From Flavobacterium fluvii (GTDB lineage: Bacteria > Bacteroidota > Bacteroidia > Flavobacteriales > Flavobacteriaceae): a stretch of DNA of 64,000 nt. The position numbers and the translations under genes are program-made. Shown here one piece after another: positions 28,706 to 37,861 of the stretch (positions within the stretch are counted from its first letter, which is position 1; each line of letters opens with the position of its first letter). The notes beneath the pieces were generated by a model. That model was not told where the DNA came from and made no database searches. It saw nothing but the letters and a program-made list of their open reading frames with translations. Location of the stretch: positions 124,001 to 188,000 of the forward strand of contig NZ_FQWB01000006.1 in the NCBI RefSeq assembly GCF_900129545.1. Direction: 5' to 3'.

Positions 28706-29935
28706 GTGAGCGAAATCAACAAGCTAAAAATATTCAATGATCCCATTTACGGGTTTATCACCATACCTAATGCCTTAATTTACGATTTAGTCCAGCATCC
28801 TTATTTTCAGCGATTGCGACGCATTTCCCAAATGGGATTGTCCTATTTGGTCTATCCCGGTGCGCATCATACCCGTTTTCATCACGCTTTGGGCTGTATG
28901 CACATCATGCAAAAAGCCGTAGATGTTTTGCGTTTCAAGGGGGTTGAAATTTCTCCAGAAGAAGAAAACGCCTTGTACATTGCCATTTTGTTGCACGATA
29001 TTGGTCACGGACCTTTTTCGCACGCCATGGAAAAAAGCATTGTCGAAGACGTGCATCACGAAGCCATTTCGTTGTTGTTCATGAACCAGTTGAACTTGGA
29101 ATTTGGAGGCAAACTCAGTTTGGCCATCCAGGTTTTCAAAGGGGAATACCACAGAAAATTTATGTTGCAACTCATTTCCAGCCAACTCGACATGGATCGA
29201 ATGGATTACTTGAAACGCGACAGTTTTTACTCGGGCGTGGCCGAAGGAAATGTCAATTCCGAACGATTGATCCAGATGATGAACGTGGTGGACGACGTTT
29301 TGGTCATTGAAGAAAAAGGCATTTATTCGGTAGAAAAATTCCTGATGTCCAGACGATTGATGTATTGGCAAGCGTATTTGCACAAAACCAGTTTGGTGGC
29401 CGAGTTGATTTTGATGAAAGTCTTGAAACGAGCCAAAGAATTGACCCAAAAAGGAATTGTTTTGCCCTGCAGCGAACCCTTGCTGTTCTTTATGCAAAAC
29501 AAAATCACCACGGAAACATTCACCAGCGAAAACTTGGATTTATTTTCTCAATTGGATGATTTTGACATTATTAGTGCCTTGAAATCTTGGCAAAAGCAGG
29601 ATGATTTCATCTTGTCTTCTTTAAGCAAAATGATCATCAACCGCGATTTGTTGAAAATAAAATTAACCGAAGAAAAACCTTCTGCCGAAGAATTGAACGT
29701 AATGAAAGAACGTTTTGCCTTGGAAAACAACATCAACTTGGCAGAAACCAATTATTTTATTTTCAAGGGCAAAATAAAAAATCAAGCGTATAGCAAAGAA
29801 GCCGAACCGATACGGATTTTGAAAAAAGACAAAACAATTGAAGATGTCGTCGATGTCTCTGACCAATTGAATTTGAAGACTTTATCTAAATCGGTGACCA
29901 AATATTACATATGTTTCCCAAAACAACTTGTATAA
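28706..29935 (+). CDS. HD-domain phosphohydrolase
   Basis: A protein of about 409 residues starting at GTG 28706 (VSEINKLKIFNDPIYGFI); a TTG at 28682 would add eight residues. No ATG precedes the conserved core. The HD metal-binding set is visible: HTRFHHALG (His), LLHDIGHGPFSHAME (His-Asp), and DMDRMDYLKRDSFYSG (Asp). This layout matches SAMHD1/dGTPase-like HD proteins that are widespread in bacteria. The substrate may be a dNTP or another nucleotide. It sits directly upstream of the lipid A genes, but a promoter-like TATTTTTG (29963-29970) suggests that lpxD starts a new unit. Confidence 0.87.
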   Translation: MSEINKLKIFNDPIYGFITIPNALIYDLVQHPYFQRLRRISQMGLSYLVYPGAHHTRFHHALGCMHIMQKAVDVLRFKGVEISPEEENALYIAILLHDIGHGPFSHAMEKSIVEDVHHEAISLLFMNQLNLEFGGKLSLAIQVFKGEYHRKFMLQLISSQLDMDRMDYLKRDSFYSGVAEGNVNSERLIQMMNVVDDVLVIEEKGIYSVEKFLMSRRLMYWQAYLHKTSLVAELILMKVLKRAKELTQKGIVLPCSEPLLFFMQNKITTETFTSENLDLFSQLDDFDIISALKSWQKQDDFILSSLSKMIINRDLLKIKLTEEKPSAEELNVMKERFALENNINLAETNYFIFKGKIKNQAYSKEAEPIRILKKDKTIEDVVDVSDQLNLKTLSKSVTKYYICFPKQLV

Positions 29936-29962
29936 AAAAGAACATTTAAAGTCTATTTTTTA

Positions 29963-29970
29963 TATTTTTG
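29963..29970 (+). promoter_or_regulatory. -7-like element ahead of lpxD
   Basis: TATTTTTG fits TAnnTTTG, but there is no TTTG at the normal distance. It lies about 97 bases before the lpxD start. Confidence 0.3.
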
Positions 29971-30066
29971 TCGCGATGAAACGAACCAGTACATTTTTTT
30001 TGAAAATAACCAACACCTTTTATAGAGAGTTCCATCTTATTCCTATGAAAAATATAATCCAATAAG

Positions 30067-31113
30067 ATGAAATTTACAGCAGAACAAATAGCGGGAGTTT
30101 TAGGAGGAGAAGTCGTTGGCAATCCTAAAGCCGAAGTGTATAAATTATCCAAAATAGAAGAAGGCACCGAGGGTTCCATCAGTTTTTTGGCCAACCCAAA
30201 ATACCAGCCTTACATTTATACCACCCACGCTACCATAACTATAGTAAACACCACTTTCGTTCCAGAAGGAGAACTGACCACGACATTGATAAAAGTTGAA
30301 GATGCGTACATGTCTTTCACGAAATTATTGGAATTTTACGATCAAGCCAAAAAAGCAAACAAATCAGGAATTGAACAACCTTCAGTTCTGCCGGAAAGTG
30401 TAAAATATGGCGCCAATTTATATTTGGGCAGCTTTTGTTACATTGGAGAAAACGTGGTTTTGGGCGAAAACGTAAAAATATATCCCAACAGTTTTGTGGG
30501 CGATAATTCTGTAATTGGCGATAATGTCACTATTTTTGCCGGCGCAAAAGTATATTCGGAAACCTTGATTGGCAACAATTGTACCATTCATTCCGGTGCC
30601 ATTATTGGAGCAGACGGTTTTGGTTTTGCACCAAATGCCGACGGAACATTTTCCAAGATTCCCCAAATAGGAAACGTTATTATTGAAGATGACGTGGAAA
30701 TAGGGGCAAACACGACGATAGACAGGGCCACGATGGGTTCGACCATCATAAGAAAAGGCGTGAAGTTGGACAATCAAATCCAGGTGGGCCACAATGTGGA
30801 AATAGGCGAAAACACCGTAATTGCCGCACAAACCGGAATTGCCGGTTCCACAAAAATTGGCAAGAACGGAATGATTGGCGGTCAAGTAGGGATTGTCGGC
30901 CATTTGACATTAGGCAATAATGTCAGGATCCAAGCCCAATCAGGAGTTGCCCGCAACATAAAAGACGACGAAGTCTTGCAGGGAAGTCCAACATTTGGAT
31001 ACAATGATTTTAGTAAATCATATGTTCATTTCAAGAATTTGCCAAAAATCGTTACAGAATTAGAAGAATTAAAAAAAGAAATATTAAACCAAAAAAATGG
31101 AAACAATGGTTAA
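30067..31113 (+). CDS. lpxD: UDP-3-O-(3-hydroxyacyl)glucosamine N-acyltransferase
   Basis: Third acylation-pathway enzyme of lipid A synthesis, adding the N-linked hydroxyacyl chain from ACP. The 348-residue length is normal for LpxD. An N-terminal uridine-binding domain ([18 protein letters not shown]) is followed by a left-handed beta-helix of hexapeptide repeats from about residue 115 to 305. The catalytic His is in [10 protein letters not shown] near residue 240. A C-terminal helix follows. Its end overlaps the start of lpxC-fabZ by 17 bp, so they are co-translated. Confidence 0.94.
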   Translation: MKFTAEQIAGVLGGEVVGNPKAEVYKLSKIEEGTEGSISFLANPKYQPYIYTTHATITIVNTTFVPEGELTTTLIKVEDAYMSFTKLLEFYDQAKKANKSGIEQPSVLPESVKYGANLYLGSFCYIGENVVLGENVKIYPNSFVGDNSVIGDNVTIFAGAKVYSETLIGNNCTIHSGAIIGADGFGFAPNADGTFSKIPQIGNVIIEDDVEIGANTTIDRATMGSTIIRKGVKLDNQIQVGHNVEIGENTVIAAQTGIAGSTKIGKNGMIGGQVGIVGHLTLGNNVRIQAQSGVARNIKDDEVLQGSPTFGYNDFSKSYVHFKNLPKIVTELEELKKEILNQKNGNNG

Positions 31114-32494
31114 ACAGAAGACCATCAATACAGAAATTTCACTAACTGGAGTTGGATTACACACAGGAAAAGAGGTTAAAATGACTTTTAAACCTGCGCC
31201 AATCAATAATGGTTTTACCTTTGTCAGACTAGATCTAGAAGGACATCCTGTTATTGAAGCTGATGCAAATTATGTGGTAAATACCCAAAGAGGAACCAAC
31301 TTGGAAAAACTGGGTGTCAAAATTCAAACACCGGAACACGTTTTGGCTGCATTGGTTGGTTGCGATTTAGACAATGTTATCATTGAATTGGATGCTTCGG
31401 AACTTCCTATTTTGGATGGTTCATCTAAATACTTCGTGGAGGCAATCGAAAAAGTGGGTGTTCTGGAACAAGAAGCAAAAAGAAAAGTATATGTCGTAAA
31501 AGAAGTCATTTCATTTACGGACGAGGAAACAGGAAGTGAAATCATGGTTATGCCCAGCGACAGCTACAGCGTGACGGCAATGGTTGATTTTGGTACCAAA
31601 GTATTGGGAACACAAAATGCCACGATGAAAAATATCTCCGAGTTCAAAACGGAAATAGCCCAATCGAGAACTTTCAGCTTTTTGCATGAACTGGAATCCC
31701 TTTTGGAAAATGGATTGATAAAAGGTGGCGATTTGAACAATGCCATCGTATATGTCGACAAAGAAATTTCCGAAAAAACAATGAACAGCCTTAAAACAGC
31801 TTTTGGAAAAGACGAAATAACCGTTAAACCAAACGGTATCTTGGACAACCTGAACTTGCATTATCCCAACGAGGCCGCCAGACACAAATTGCTGGATGTA
31901 GTTGGAGATTTATCCTTGATTGGAACCAGAATACAAGGAAAAGTAATTGCCAACAAACCGGGTCATTTTGTAAACACGCAGTTTGCCAAAAAGATGGCTA
32001 AAATCATAAAAATCGAACAAAGAAATTATGTTCCTGTTTATGATTTGAACCAAGAGCCTTTGATGGATATCCATAAAATCATGTCGGTTTTGCCACACAG
32101 ACCTCCATTCTTGTTCATTGACAGAATCATAGAAATGTCCGACAGTCATATCGTTGGTTTGAAAAACGTTACGATGAACGAAGGCTTTTTTGTGGGGCAT
32201 TTTCCTGGAGCTCCAGTAATGCCTGGTGTCATCATTGTGGAAGCCATGGCGCAAACTGGTGGAATATTGGTATTGAGCACCGTTCCAGACCCAGAAAATT
32301 ATTTGACTTATTTCATGAAAATTGACAATGTAAAATTCAAGCATAAAGTATTGCCTGGTGACACCCTGACTTTCAAATGTGATTTGATTACTCCAATCAG
32401 AAGAGGAATTTGCCACATGCAAGCCAATGCTTACGCCAATGGCAGACTCGTTGCCGAAGCAGAATTGATGGCTCAAATAGCTAGAAAACAATAA
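31097..32494 (+). CDS. lpxC/fabZ: Fused UDP-3-O-acyl-GlcNAc deacetylase and 3-hydroxyacyl-ACP dehydratase
   Basis: A bifunctional 465-residue protein typical of Bacteroidota. Residues 1-~305 are LpxC, with the zinc motif [12 protein letters not shown] near residue 78, the [13 protein letters not shown] segment, and a second His in [15 protein letters not shown]. Residues ~320-465 are FabZ, with [39 protein letters not shown], and the catalytic His/Glu in GHFPG and VEAMAQ. The fusion joins the committed step of lipid A synthesis to the fatty acid elongation step that competes for 3-hydroxyacyl-ACP. The start METMVKQK is used; MVKQK at 31106 is also possible. Confidence 0.95.
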   Translation: METMVKQKTINTEISLTGVGLHTGKEVKMTFKPAPINNGFTFVRLDLEGHPVIEADANYVVNTQRGTNLEKLGVKIQTPEHVLAALVGCDLDNVIIELDASELPILDGSSKYFVEAIEKVGVLEQEAKRKVYVVKEVISFTDEETGSEIMVMPSDSYSVTAMVDFGTKVLGTQNATMKNISEFKTEIAQSRTFSFLHELESLLENGLIKGGDLNNAIVYVDKEISEKTMNSLKTAFGKDEITVKPNGILDNLNLHYPNEAARHKLLDVVGDLSLIGTRIQGKVIANKPGHFVNTQFAKKMAKIIKIEQRNYVPVYDLNQEPLMDIHKIMSVLPHRPPFLFIDRIIEMSDSHIVGLKNVTMNEGFFVGHFPGAPVMPGVIIVEAMAQTGGILVLSTVPDPENYLTYFMKIDNVKFKHKVLPGDTLTFKCDLITPIRRGICHMQANAYANGRLVAEAELMAQIARKQ

Positions 32495-32499
32495 TTTTT

Positions 32500-32560
32500 G
32501 TTGATTTGGTTAATCGTTAGTTCGATTAATCGATTAAACAGTTAAACGATTAAACTAAAC
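32500..32560. repeat. Nested GATTAA/TTAATC inverted repeats between lpxC-fabZ and lpxA
   Basis: TTAATCGTT at 32510-32518 mirrors AACGATTAA at 32545-32553, with further ATTAATCGATTAA copies between. This low-complexity palindromic spacer may fold in the mRNA. Confidence 0.6.
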
Positions 32561-32562
32561 AC

Positions 32563-33348
32563 ATGAATCAACCCTTAGCATATGTTCATCCCGGTGCAAA
32601 AATTGCAAAAAACGTTGTAATTGAACCTTTTACAACAATTCACAATAATGTTGTCATAGGTGACGGAACATGGATAGGTTCAAATGTAACCATAATGGAA
32701 GGCGCAAGAATTGGGAAAAATTGCAATATTTTTCCAGGTGCAGTAATTTCTGCCGTTCCACAAGATTTAAAATTTGGTGGAGAAGATTCTTTGGCAATTA
32801 TTGGAGACAATTGTACCATACGCGAATGTGTAACCATCAACAGGGGAACAATTGCATCAGGTCAAACCTTGATAGGCAACAATTGCCTTATTATGGCGGC
32901 GGCACATATTGCACACGATTGTCATGTGGGTGACAATGCCATTATTGTAAACGGTGTACTTTTGGGAGGACATGTAACCATCGGGAATTATGCCATTATT
33001 GGAGGATTGTCGGCAGTTCACCAATTTATCAGTGTGGGTGACCACGCCATGATTTCAGGAGGTTCCTTGTTGAGAAAAGATGTTCCACCTTATACAAAAG
33101 CGGCAAAAGAGCCTTTGTCATTTGTTGGAATAAATTCAGTTGGATTAAGAAGACGTGGATTCACGCCTGAAAAAATCAGGGAAATTCAAGACATCTATAG
33201 AATTCTGTATCAAAAAAATTACAATACCACCCAAGCAATAGGCATCATCGAAGCTGAAATGGAGGCCACTCCAGAACGTGACGAGATATTGGATTTCATC
33301 AGGAATTCATCAAGAGGAATCATGAAAGGATATTCCGGGAATTCATAA
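32563..33348 (+). CDS. lpxA: UDP-N-acetylglucosamine O-acyltransferase
   Basis: First enzyme of lipid A synthesis, transferring a 3-hydroxyacyl chain from ACP to the 3-OH of UDP-GlcNAc. The 261-residue length is normal. It begins directly with the hexapeptide beta-helix (AYVHPGAKIAKNVVIEPFTTIHNNVVIG). The catalytic His is in MAAAHIAHDCHVGDNAII near residue 123. The C-terminal helical domain (INSVGLRRRGFTPEKIREIQDIYRILY) is characteristic. It is co-oriented with lpxC-fabZ, 68 bp downstream. Confidence 0.95.
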   Translation: MNQPLAYVHPGAKIAKNVVIEPFTTIHNNVVIGDGTWIGSNVTIMEGARIGKNCNIFPGAVISAVPQDLKFGGEDSLAIIGDNCTIRECVTINRGTIASGQTLIGNNCLIMAAAHIAHDCHVGDNAIIVNGVLLGGHVTIGNYAIIGGLSAVHQFISVGDHAMISGGSLLRKDVPPYTKAAKEPLSFVGINSVGLRRRGFTPEKIREIQDIYRILYQKNYNTTQAIGIIEAEMEATPERDEILDFIRNSSRGIMKGYSGNS

Positions 33349-33388
33349 TCCCAATAACATACAATTAACGAATTAACAAATAAAATAA

Positions 33389-33955
33389 ATGGCATCAACA
33401 TCAGACATCAAAAACGGATTGTGTATCAAATACAATAACGATATTTATAAAATTATCGAATTTCTTCACGTTAAACCGGGAAAAGGCCCAGCTTTCGTTA
33501 GAACCAAATTGAAAAGCTTGTCTAATGGAAAAGTATTGGACAACACTTTTTCGGCAGGACACAAAATAGAGGAAGTGCGTGTGGAAAACCATAAATTCCA
33601 ATTTTTATATCCAGAAGGTGACGAATTTCATTTTATGAACGTGGAGTCTTTTGAACAAATATCATTAAACAAAAATGTATTGGATTCACCAGATTTATTG
33701 AAAGAAGGCGAAAGTGTCATGATTGCCATCAACACGGAAACTGACTTGCCACTTTCTGTGGACATGCCGGCTTCCGTGGTTCTTGAAGTAACTTATGCCG
33801 AACCGGGAGTGAAAGGAAACACGGCCACGAATGCAACTAAATCAGCCACGGTTGAAACTGGAGCAACAGTAAATGTTCCGTTGTTTATCAACGAAGGCGA
33901 CAAAATCAAAATTGACACAACCTCCGGAAATTACATGGAACGCGTAAAGGAATAA
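33389..33955 (+). CDS. efp: Elongation factor P
   Basis: Relieves ribosome stalling at polyproline. The 188-residue protein has the three-domain EF-P layout: a KOW-like N-terminus with KPGKGPAFVRTKLKSLSNGKVL, in which the Lys of PGKGPAF is the usual modified tip residue, a middle OB domain, and a C-terminal domain with the signature TSGNYMERV. It is the last gene of this lipid A run and ends in a strong terminator. Confidence 0.96.
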   Translation: MASTSDIKNGLCIKYNNDIYKIIEFLHVKPGKGPAFVRTKLKSLSNGKVLDNTFSAGHKIEEVRVENHKFQFLYPEGDEFHFMNVESFEQISLNKNVLDSPDLLKEGESVMIAINTETDLPLSVDMPASVVLEVTYAEPGVKGNTATNATKSATVETGATVNVPLFINEGDKIKIDTTSGNYMERVKE

Positions 33956-33969
33956 ATAATTTCTAGTTT

Positions 33970-34009
33970 AAAAAAGGTTATACGTATAGATGAACGTATA
34001 ACCTTTTTT
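33970..34009 (+). terminator. Terminator after efp
   Basis: AAAAAAGGTTATACG and CGTATAACCTTTTTT form a perfect 15-bp stem with a 10-base loop and T run. Confidence 0.9.
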
Positions 34010-34028
34010 AATTATACCCTAAAATAAA

Positions 34029-34964
34029 ATGAAATTTCCCAAAATAAATACACTACAAGAAATTGCCGCAATTCTGGATTGTGAGTTTGTTGGTGATGCC
34101 AACTTTCCTGTTTCTGGAATGAACGAAATTCACGTGGTAGAACCGGGTGACATTGTTTTTGTAGATCATCCAAAATATTACGACAAAGCCTTGAACTCGG
34201 CGGCAACCACCATTTTGATAAACAAAAATGTGGAATGTCCCGAAGGAAAAGCCTTGTTGATTTCTGATGATCCGTTTAGGGATTTCAATGTCTTGACGAG
34301 ACATTTCAAACCTTTCCAATTCGCAAATGTTGCCATTTCGGCTTCCGCCAAAGTAGGGGAAGGGACAACAATCCAACCCAATTCTTTTATAGGAAACCAC
34401 GTTGTCATCGGAAAAAATTGCTTGATTCACTCGAATGTTTCCATATACGACCATACGGTTATTGGCGACAACGTGATTATTCACGCCGGAACCATTCTTG
34501 GAGCTGACGCTTTTTACTATAAAAAAAGACCAGAAGGTTACGACCAATTAATTTCAGGAGGAAGAGTGGTTATCAAGGACAATGTTGGCATTGGCGCACT
34601 TTGCACAATCGACAAAGGAGTTACGGGCGATACAACCATTGGCGAAGGCACAAAATTAGACAATCAAGTCCATGTGGGTCACGACACCGTAATTGGAAAA
34701 AAATGCTTGATTGCTTCACAAACCGGCATTGCAGGTTGTGTAATAATCGAAGACGAAGTCACTATTTGGGGACAAGTAGGAACCACAAGCGGCATAACCA
34801 TAGGCGAAAAAGCGGTAATCTTGGGTCAAACTGGTGTCACAAAATCGGTTGAAGGCGGTAAAAGTTATTTTGGTACGCCAATAGAGGAATCTCGCGAAAA
34901 ACTGAAACAATTGGCCAATGTTAAAAAGATTCCCGTAATCTTGGAAAAATTAAAAAGCTTGTAA
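34029..34964 (+). CDS. LpxD-family acyltransferase, second paralogue
   Basis: A 311-residue paralogue of LpxD, shorter than the 348-residue copy at 30067. It has the uridine-binding-like N-terminus (VSGMNEIHVVEPGDIVFVDHPKYYDKAL), then hexapeptide repeats with the retained catalytic His in VHVGHDTVIGKKCLI, near residue 215. It is separated from the main lpx genes by efp and a terminator, so it is transcribed independently. Family membership suggests acyl transfer to a UDP-sugar or a related sugar nucleotide. Whether it adds to lipid A or another glycolipid cannot be told. Confidence 0.85.
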   Translation: MKFPKINTLQEIAAILDCEFVGDANFPVSGMNEIHVVEPGDIVFVDHPKYYDKALNSAATTILINKNVECPEGKALLISDDPFRDFNVLTRHFKPFQFANVAISASAKVGEGTTIQPNSFIGNHVVIGKNCLIHSNVSIYDHTVIGDNVIIHAGTILGADAFYYKKRPEGYDQLISGGRVVIKDNVGIGALCTIDKGVTGDTTIGEGTKLDNQVHVGHDTVIGKKCLIASQTGIAGCVIIEDEVTIWGQVGTTSGITIGEKAVILGQTGVTKSVEGGKSYFGTPIEESREKLKQLANVKKIPVILEKLKSL

Positions 34965-35036
34965 AATGACATAAACTGTTAGATAATAAGCAAAGTAATC
35001 AAGGCTTACCAATTAAGAATCAATAAAATTTTCAAT

Positions 35037-35396
35037 ATGAACCCAAAAGATATTGTACTCGATTTTTACAAATCTGATGTTTTCTTGAACAAGAAAATAG
35101 TAAGTGAGTTGCTACATCCAGAAGTCACTATCGACTGGAATAGCAGTCAAGGTTTTATCCAAATGAATTTTGATGATACCATGGAACTTATGGATCAAAT
35201 GGCAAAAGCTTATATTCGATCCAAGATTAGAATAAGTCATATTCTTCAAGAAGACAACTTGGTTTCATTGCGTTTTTCCCATTTTGTGAAGACATTTGAA
35301 AACCCGCGAGAAGACATGTTGCTGGGGAATTTTTTCGTTATTTGGGAAATAAAGGAAAATAAATTATTTCGAGGATATCAAATGAGCCAATTATAA
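35037..35396 (+). CDS. NTF2-like / SnoaL-like small protein
   Basis: A 119-residue soluble protein with the cone-shaped NTF2-fold pattern: an N-terminal helix (PKDIVLDFYKSDVFLNKKIVSELLHPEVTIDWNS) followed by antiparallel strands ending in FFVIWEIKENKLFRGYQMSQ. Such proteins may bind small ligands or act as isomerases; no catalytic residues can be assigned. It lies 72 bp after the lpxD paralogue and may share its transcript. Confidence 0.75.
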   Translation: MNPKDIVLDFYKSDVFLNKKIVSELLHPEVTIDWNSSQGFIQMNFDDTMELMDQMAKAYIRSKIRISHILQEDNLVSLRFSHFVKTFENPREDMLLGNFFVIWEIKENKLFRGYQMSQL

Positions 35397-35450
35397 CAAT
35401 TTAGTTTCAAAATACTAAAAAATCAATACGGTTTACTGTATACTATTTTA

Positions 35451-35458
35451 TACTTTTG
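35451..35458 (+). promoter_or_regulatory. -7 element ahead of sucD
   Basis: TACTTTTG fits TAnnTTTG and lies 36 bp before the sucD ATG. The upstream region offers TTTA rather than TTTG. It overlaps the alternative ATG at 35456, which argues against that start. Confidence 0.5.
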
Positions 35459-35494
35459 CAACACAAATTTAAAAAACCACAAAAAAAATATATC

Positions 35495-36367
35495 ATGAGC
35501 GTTTTAGTCAATAAAGATTCCAAAATTATTGTTCAAGGATTTACAGGTAGCGAAGGAACATTCCACGCATCTCAAATGATTGAATATGGTACAAATGTAG
35601 TTGGTGGTGTTACTCCAGGAAAAGGTGGTTCAACACATTTAGATCGTCCAGTTTTCAATACGGTTAAAGATGCAGTAGATCAAGCAGGTGCTGACACTAC
35701 AATCATTTTTGTACCACCGGCTTTTGCTGCCGATGCAATCATGGAAGCTGCCGATGCAGGTATCAAAGTTATCATTGCCATCACTGAAGGAATTCCAGTT
35801 GCCGACATGATTAAGGCAAATAATTATGTTAAAGAAAGAAATTCTAGATTAATAGGACCAAACTGTCCAGGTGTTATTACTCCAGGAGAGGCAAAAGTTG
35901 GTATTATGCCAGGTTTTGTTTTCAAAAAAGGAACCGTTGGAATTGTTTCTAAATCAGGAACTTTAACTTACGAAGCTGCTGACCAAGTAGTAAAACAAGG
36001 ATTGGGAATCACGACAGCAATCGGAATTGGTGGAGATCCAATCATTGGAACTACAACTAAAGAAGCTGTTGAATTGTTGATGAACGATCCAGAAACAGAA
36101 TGTATCGTGATGATTGGAGAAATTGGAGGTCAATTGGAAGCCGATGCTGCCAAATGGATCAAAGCTGATGGAAACCGCAAACCAGTAGTTGGATTCATCG
36201 CGGGTGAAACTGCTCCAAAAGGAAGAACAATGGGTCATGCAGGTGCAATTGTTGGTGGTGCCGACGATACAGCTGAAGCCAAAAAACGCATCATGAGAGA
36301 ATGTGGAATCCACGTTGTCGACTCTCCTGCAGAGATTGGAAAAAAAGTAAAAGAAGTTTTAGGATAA
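35495..36367 (+). CDS. sucD: Succinyl-CoA ligase, alpha subunit
   Basis: TCA-cycle enzyme subunit that carries the phosphohistidine and binds CoA. Starting at 35495 ([21 protein letters not shown]) the protein has 290 residues, the family norm; the in-frame ATG at 35456 would sit on a -7 promoter element. Visible motifs are the CoA-binding [18 protein letters not shown], the [20 protein letters not shown] loop, and GHAGAIVGG with the active His near residue 247. sucC is not adjacent, as in many Flavobacteria. A terminator follows. Confidence 0.95.
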   Translation: MSVLVNKDSKIIVQGFTGSEGTFHASQMIEYGTNVVGGVTPGKGGSTHLDRPVFNTVKDAVDQAGADTTIIFVPPAFAADAIMEAADAGIKVIIAITEGIPVADMIKANNYVKERNSRLIGPNCPGVITPGEAKVGIMPGFVFKKGTVGIVSKSGTLTYEAADQVVKQGLGITTAIGIGGDPIIGTTTKEAVELLMNDPETECIVMIGEIGGQLEADAAKWIKADGNRKPVVGFIAGETAPKGRTMGHAGAIVGGADDTAEAKKRIMRECGIHVVDSPAEIGKKVKEVLG

Positions 36368-36394
36368 GCCTAAAGATTCTTTAAATCATAAGAA

Positions 36395-36430
36395 CAAAAA
36401 AAGTCTCAATATCGTGTTGAGACTTTTTTC
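36395..36430 (+). terminator. Terminator after sucD
   Basis: AAAAAAAGTCTCA-atatcgtg-TTGAGACTTTTTT forms a strong hairpin with T run. Confidence 0.88.
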
Positions 36431-36495
36431 TATTTTTAAAGTTAATAAAAATCACGTTGTGCCTTGGTGCCATGTGGCAAATAAATAAAAATAAA

Positions 36496-36924
36496 ATGTA
36501 CAAAGAATTAAAAAAAATTAAAGTTCAAAACCAATTCAGTTTTTCAGTTGATGATAGTTTAGAAGAAGTTTGCAATGCATCAGAAACTGGAAGCGGAATT
36601 TTCCTTGTTTACGCAGTTGAAGGCGAAGAGAAAGAATTGATTATGGTAGGTTCTACGGGAACAATCCAAAATGACGGAACTTTGAAAAGCAAAAATGGTG
36701 GTTTGTTCGACAAAATCGTAAACGGACACCAATTTGCAAAAACAGGAAGAAAATATTCTTGGCCAGCACAAATGAAGTTGGAAAATATCGCCAGATTGGA
36801 AGTGTCTTGGTACGAAACTTTCAACGAGAAAAATAAAGTAATCCCAACTTTCTTGGAAGGACAAATTTTACAAAATTTCTTGGACGAAAACGCCAAGTTG
36901 CCAAGATGGAATGTGGCTTTTTAA
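36496..36924 (+). CDS. Hypothetical protein, possibly divergent GIY-YIG fold
   Basis: A 142-residue protein from ATG 36496 (MYKELKKIKVQNQFSF); an in-frame ATG at 36457 adds 13 residues of spacer-like sequence. The middle reads GIFLVYAV, then LIMVGSTGTI, and the C-terminus has TFLEGQILQNFLDE. The spacing of GIF, VGST and the Glu recalls GIY-YIG nucleases, but the second Tyr is absent and the Arg is uncertain, so the fold call is tentative and activity doubtful. It is monocistronic, with terminators on both sides. Confidence 0.65.
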   Translation: MYKELKKIKVQNQFSFSVDDSLEEVCNASETGSGIFLVYAVEGEEKELIMVGSTGTIQNDGTLKSKNGGLFDKIVNGHQFAKTGRKYSWPAQMKLENIARLEVSWYETFNEKNKVIPTFLEGQILQNFLDENAKLPRWNVAF

Positions 36925-36945
36925 ATTTCAAACCATAAAATAATT

Positions 36946-36979
36946 AAAATGCCCACATAATTCGTAGGGCATTTTTTTT
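36946..36979 (+). terminator. Terminator after the GIY-YIG-like gene
   Basis: AAAATGCCC-acataattcgta-GGGCATTTTTTTT; its T run ends in the TTTG that serves as the fabG -33 box. Confidence 0.85.
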
Positions 36980-37007
36980 GGCACCAACTACATTATACCT
37001 ATATTTG
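36977..37007 (+). promoter_or_regulatory. Consensus Bacteroidota promoter for fabG
   Basis: TTTG (36977-36980), a 19-bp spacer and TATATTTG (37000-37007) match TTTG-N19-TAnnTTTG exactly. Its position rules out the in-frame ATG at 36978 as the fabG start. Confidence 0.85.
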
Positions 37008-37043
37008 AAACTCAAAATAATAATAATAAACTTATACCTTAAT

Positions 37044-37790
37044 ATGAAATTACTCGAAGGAAAAGTAGCCATCATCACTGGCGCAAGTCGCGGAATCGGA
37101 AGAGGAATCGCGGAAGTTTTTGCTAAAAACGGTGCCAATGTGGCGTTTACCTATAGTTCGTCTGTAGAATCTGCTTTGGCATTGGAAAATGAATTGAATG
37201 CTTTGGGAGTAAAAGCGAAAGGATACCAATCAAATGCTGCCGATTTTAATGAAGCACAAACCTTGGTTGATGCTGTTTTGGCCGAATTTGGAACGATTGA
37301 CATCTTGATCAATAACGCTGGAATTACCAAAGACAACTTGTTGATGCGTATGTCGGAAGCTGATTTTGACCAAGTAATTGACGTGAATTTGAAATCGGTT
37401 TTCAATATGACAAAAGCCATTCAAAAAACTTTCTTGAAACAACGCGCTGGTTCCATCATTAATATTAGTTCTGTTGTTGGAGTTTCTGGAAATGCAGGTC
37501 AAACCAACTATGCAGCGTCTAAAGCTGGTGCGATTGGATTTACAAAATCAGTGGCATTGGAATTAGGTTCTCGCAACATTCGTTGCAACGCCATTGCTCC
37601 TGGATTCATCGAAACTGAAATGACGGCGAAATTAAGCGAAGATGTGGTGAAAGGATGGAGAGATGGTATTCCTTTGAAACGTGGAGGAACTGCTGAAGAT
37701 GTTGCCAATGCCTGTCTTTTCTTGGCTTCAGACATGAGCACTTACGTTACTGGACAAGTCTTGAATGTTTGCGGAGGAATGCTTACTTAA
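37044..37790 (+). CDS. fabG: 3-oxoacyl-ACP reductase
   Basis: NADPH-dependent reduction of 3-oxoacyl-ACP in fatty acid elongation. The 248-residue short-chain dehydrogenase has the cofactor motif TGASRGIG near residue 12, NNAG near residue 90, and the catalytic Ser-Tyr-Lys set in INISSVVG and NYAASKAG. The C-terminus GQVLNVCGGML is typical of FabG. The start at 37044 (MKLLEGKVAIITG) follows a perfect promoter by 36 bases. Confidence 0.93.
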   Translation: MKLLEGKVAIITGASRGIGRGIAEVFAKNGANVAFTYSSSVESALALENELNALGVKAKGYQSNAADFNEAQTLVDAVLAEFGTIDILINNAGITKDNLLMRMSEADFDQVIDVNLKSVFNMTKAIQKTFLKQRAGSIINISSVVGVSGNAGQTNYAASKAGAIGFTKSVALELGSRNIRCNAIAPGFIETEMTAKLSEDVVKGWRDGIPLKRGGTAEDVANACLFLASDMSTYVTGQVLNVCGGMLT

Positions 37791-37799
37791 AAAAGTAGG

Positions 37800-37855
37800 C
37801 CGTATCCAGTTTTCAGTAATCAGCTGAAACATTGAATACTAATTACTGAAACTAA
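37800..37855. repeat. Imperfect inverted repeat between fabG and the next gene
   Basis: AGTTTTCAGTAAT at about 37810 mirrors ATTACTGAAACT near 37850 with one bulge. It looks like a spacer palindrome of the same kind as others in this window. Confidence 0.55.
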
Positions 37856-37861
37856 AAAAAT

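Noticed and set aside
30418..30903. Minus-strand 161-codon frame opposite lpxD
   Set aside because: It mirrors the hexapeptide repeats of LpxD on the other strand and has no independent support.
36978..37043. Longer N-terminus for fabG
   Set aside because: The extra ATG lies inside a perfect promoter; transcription would start downstream of it.
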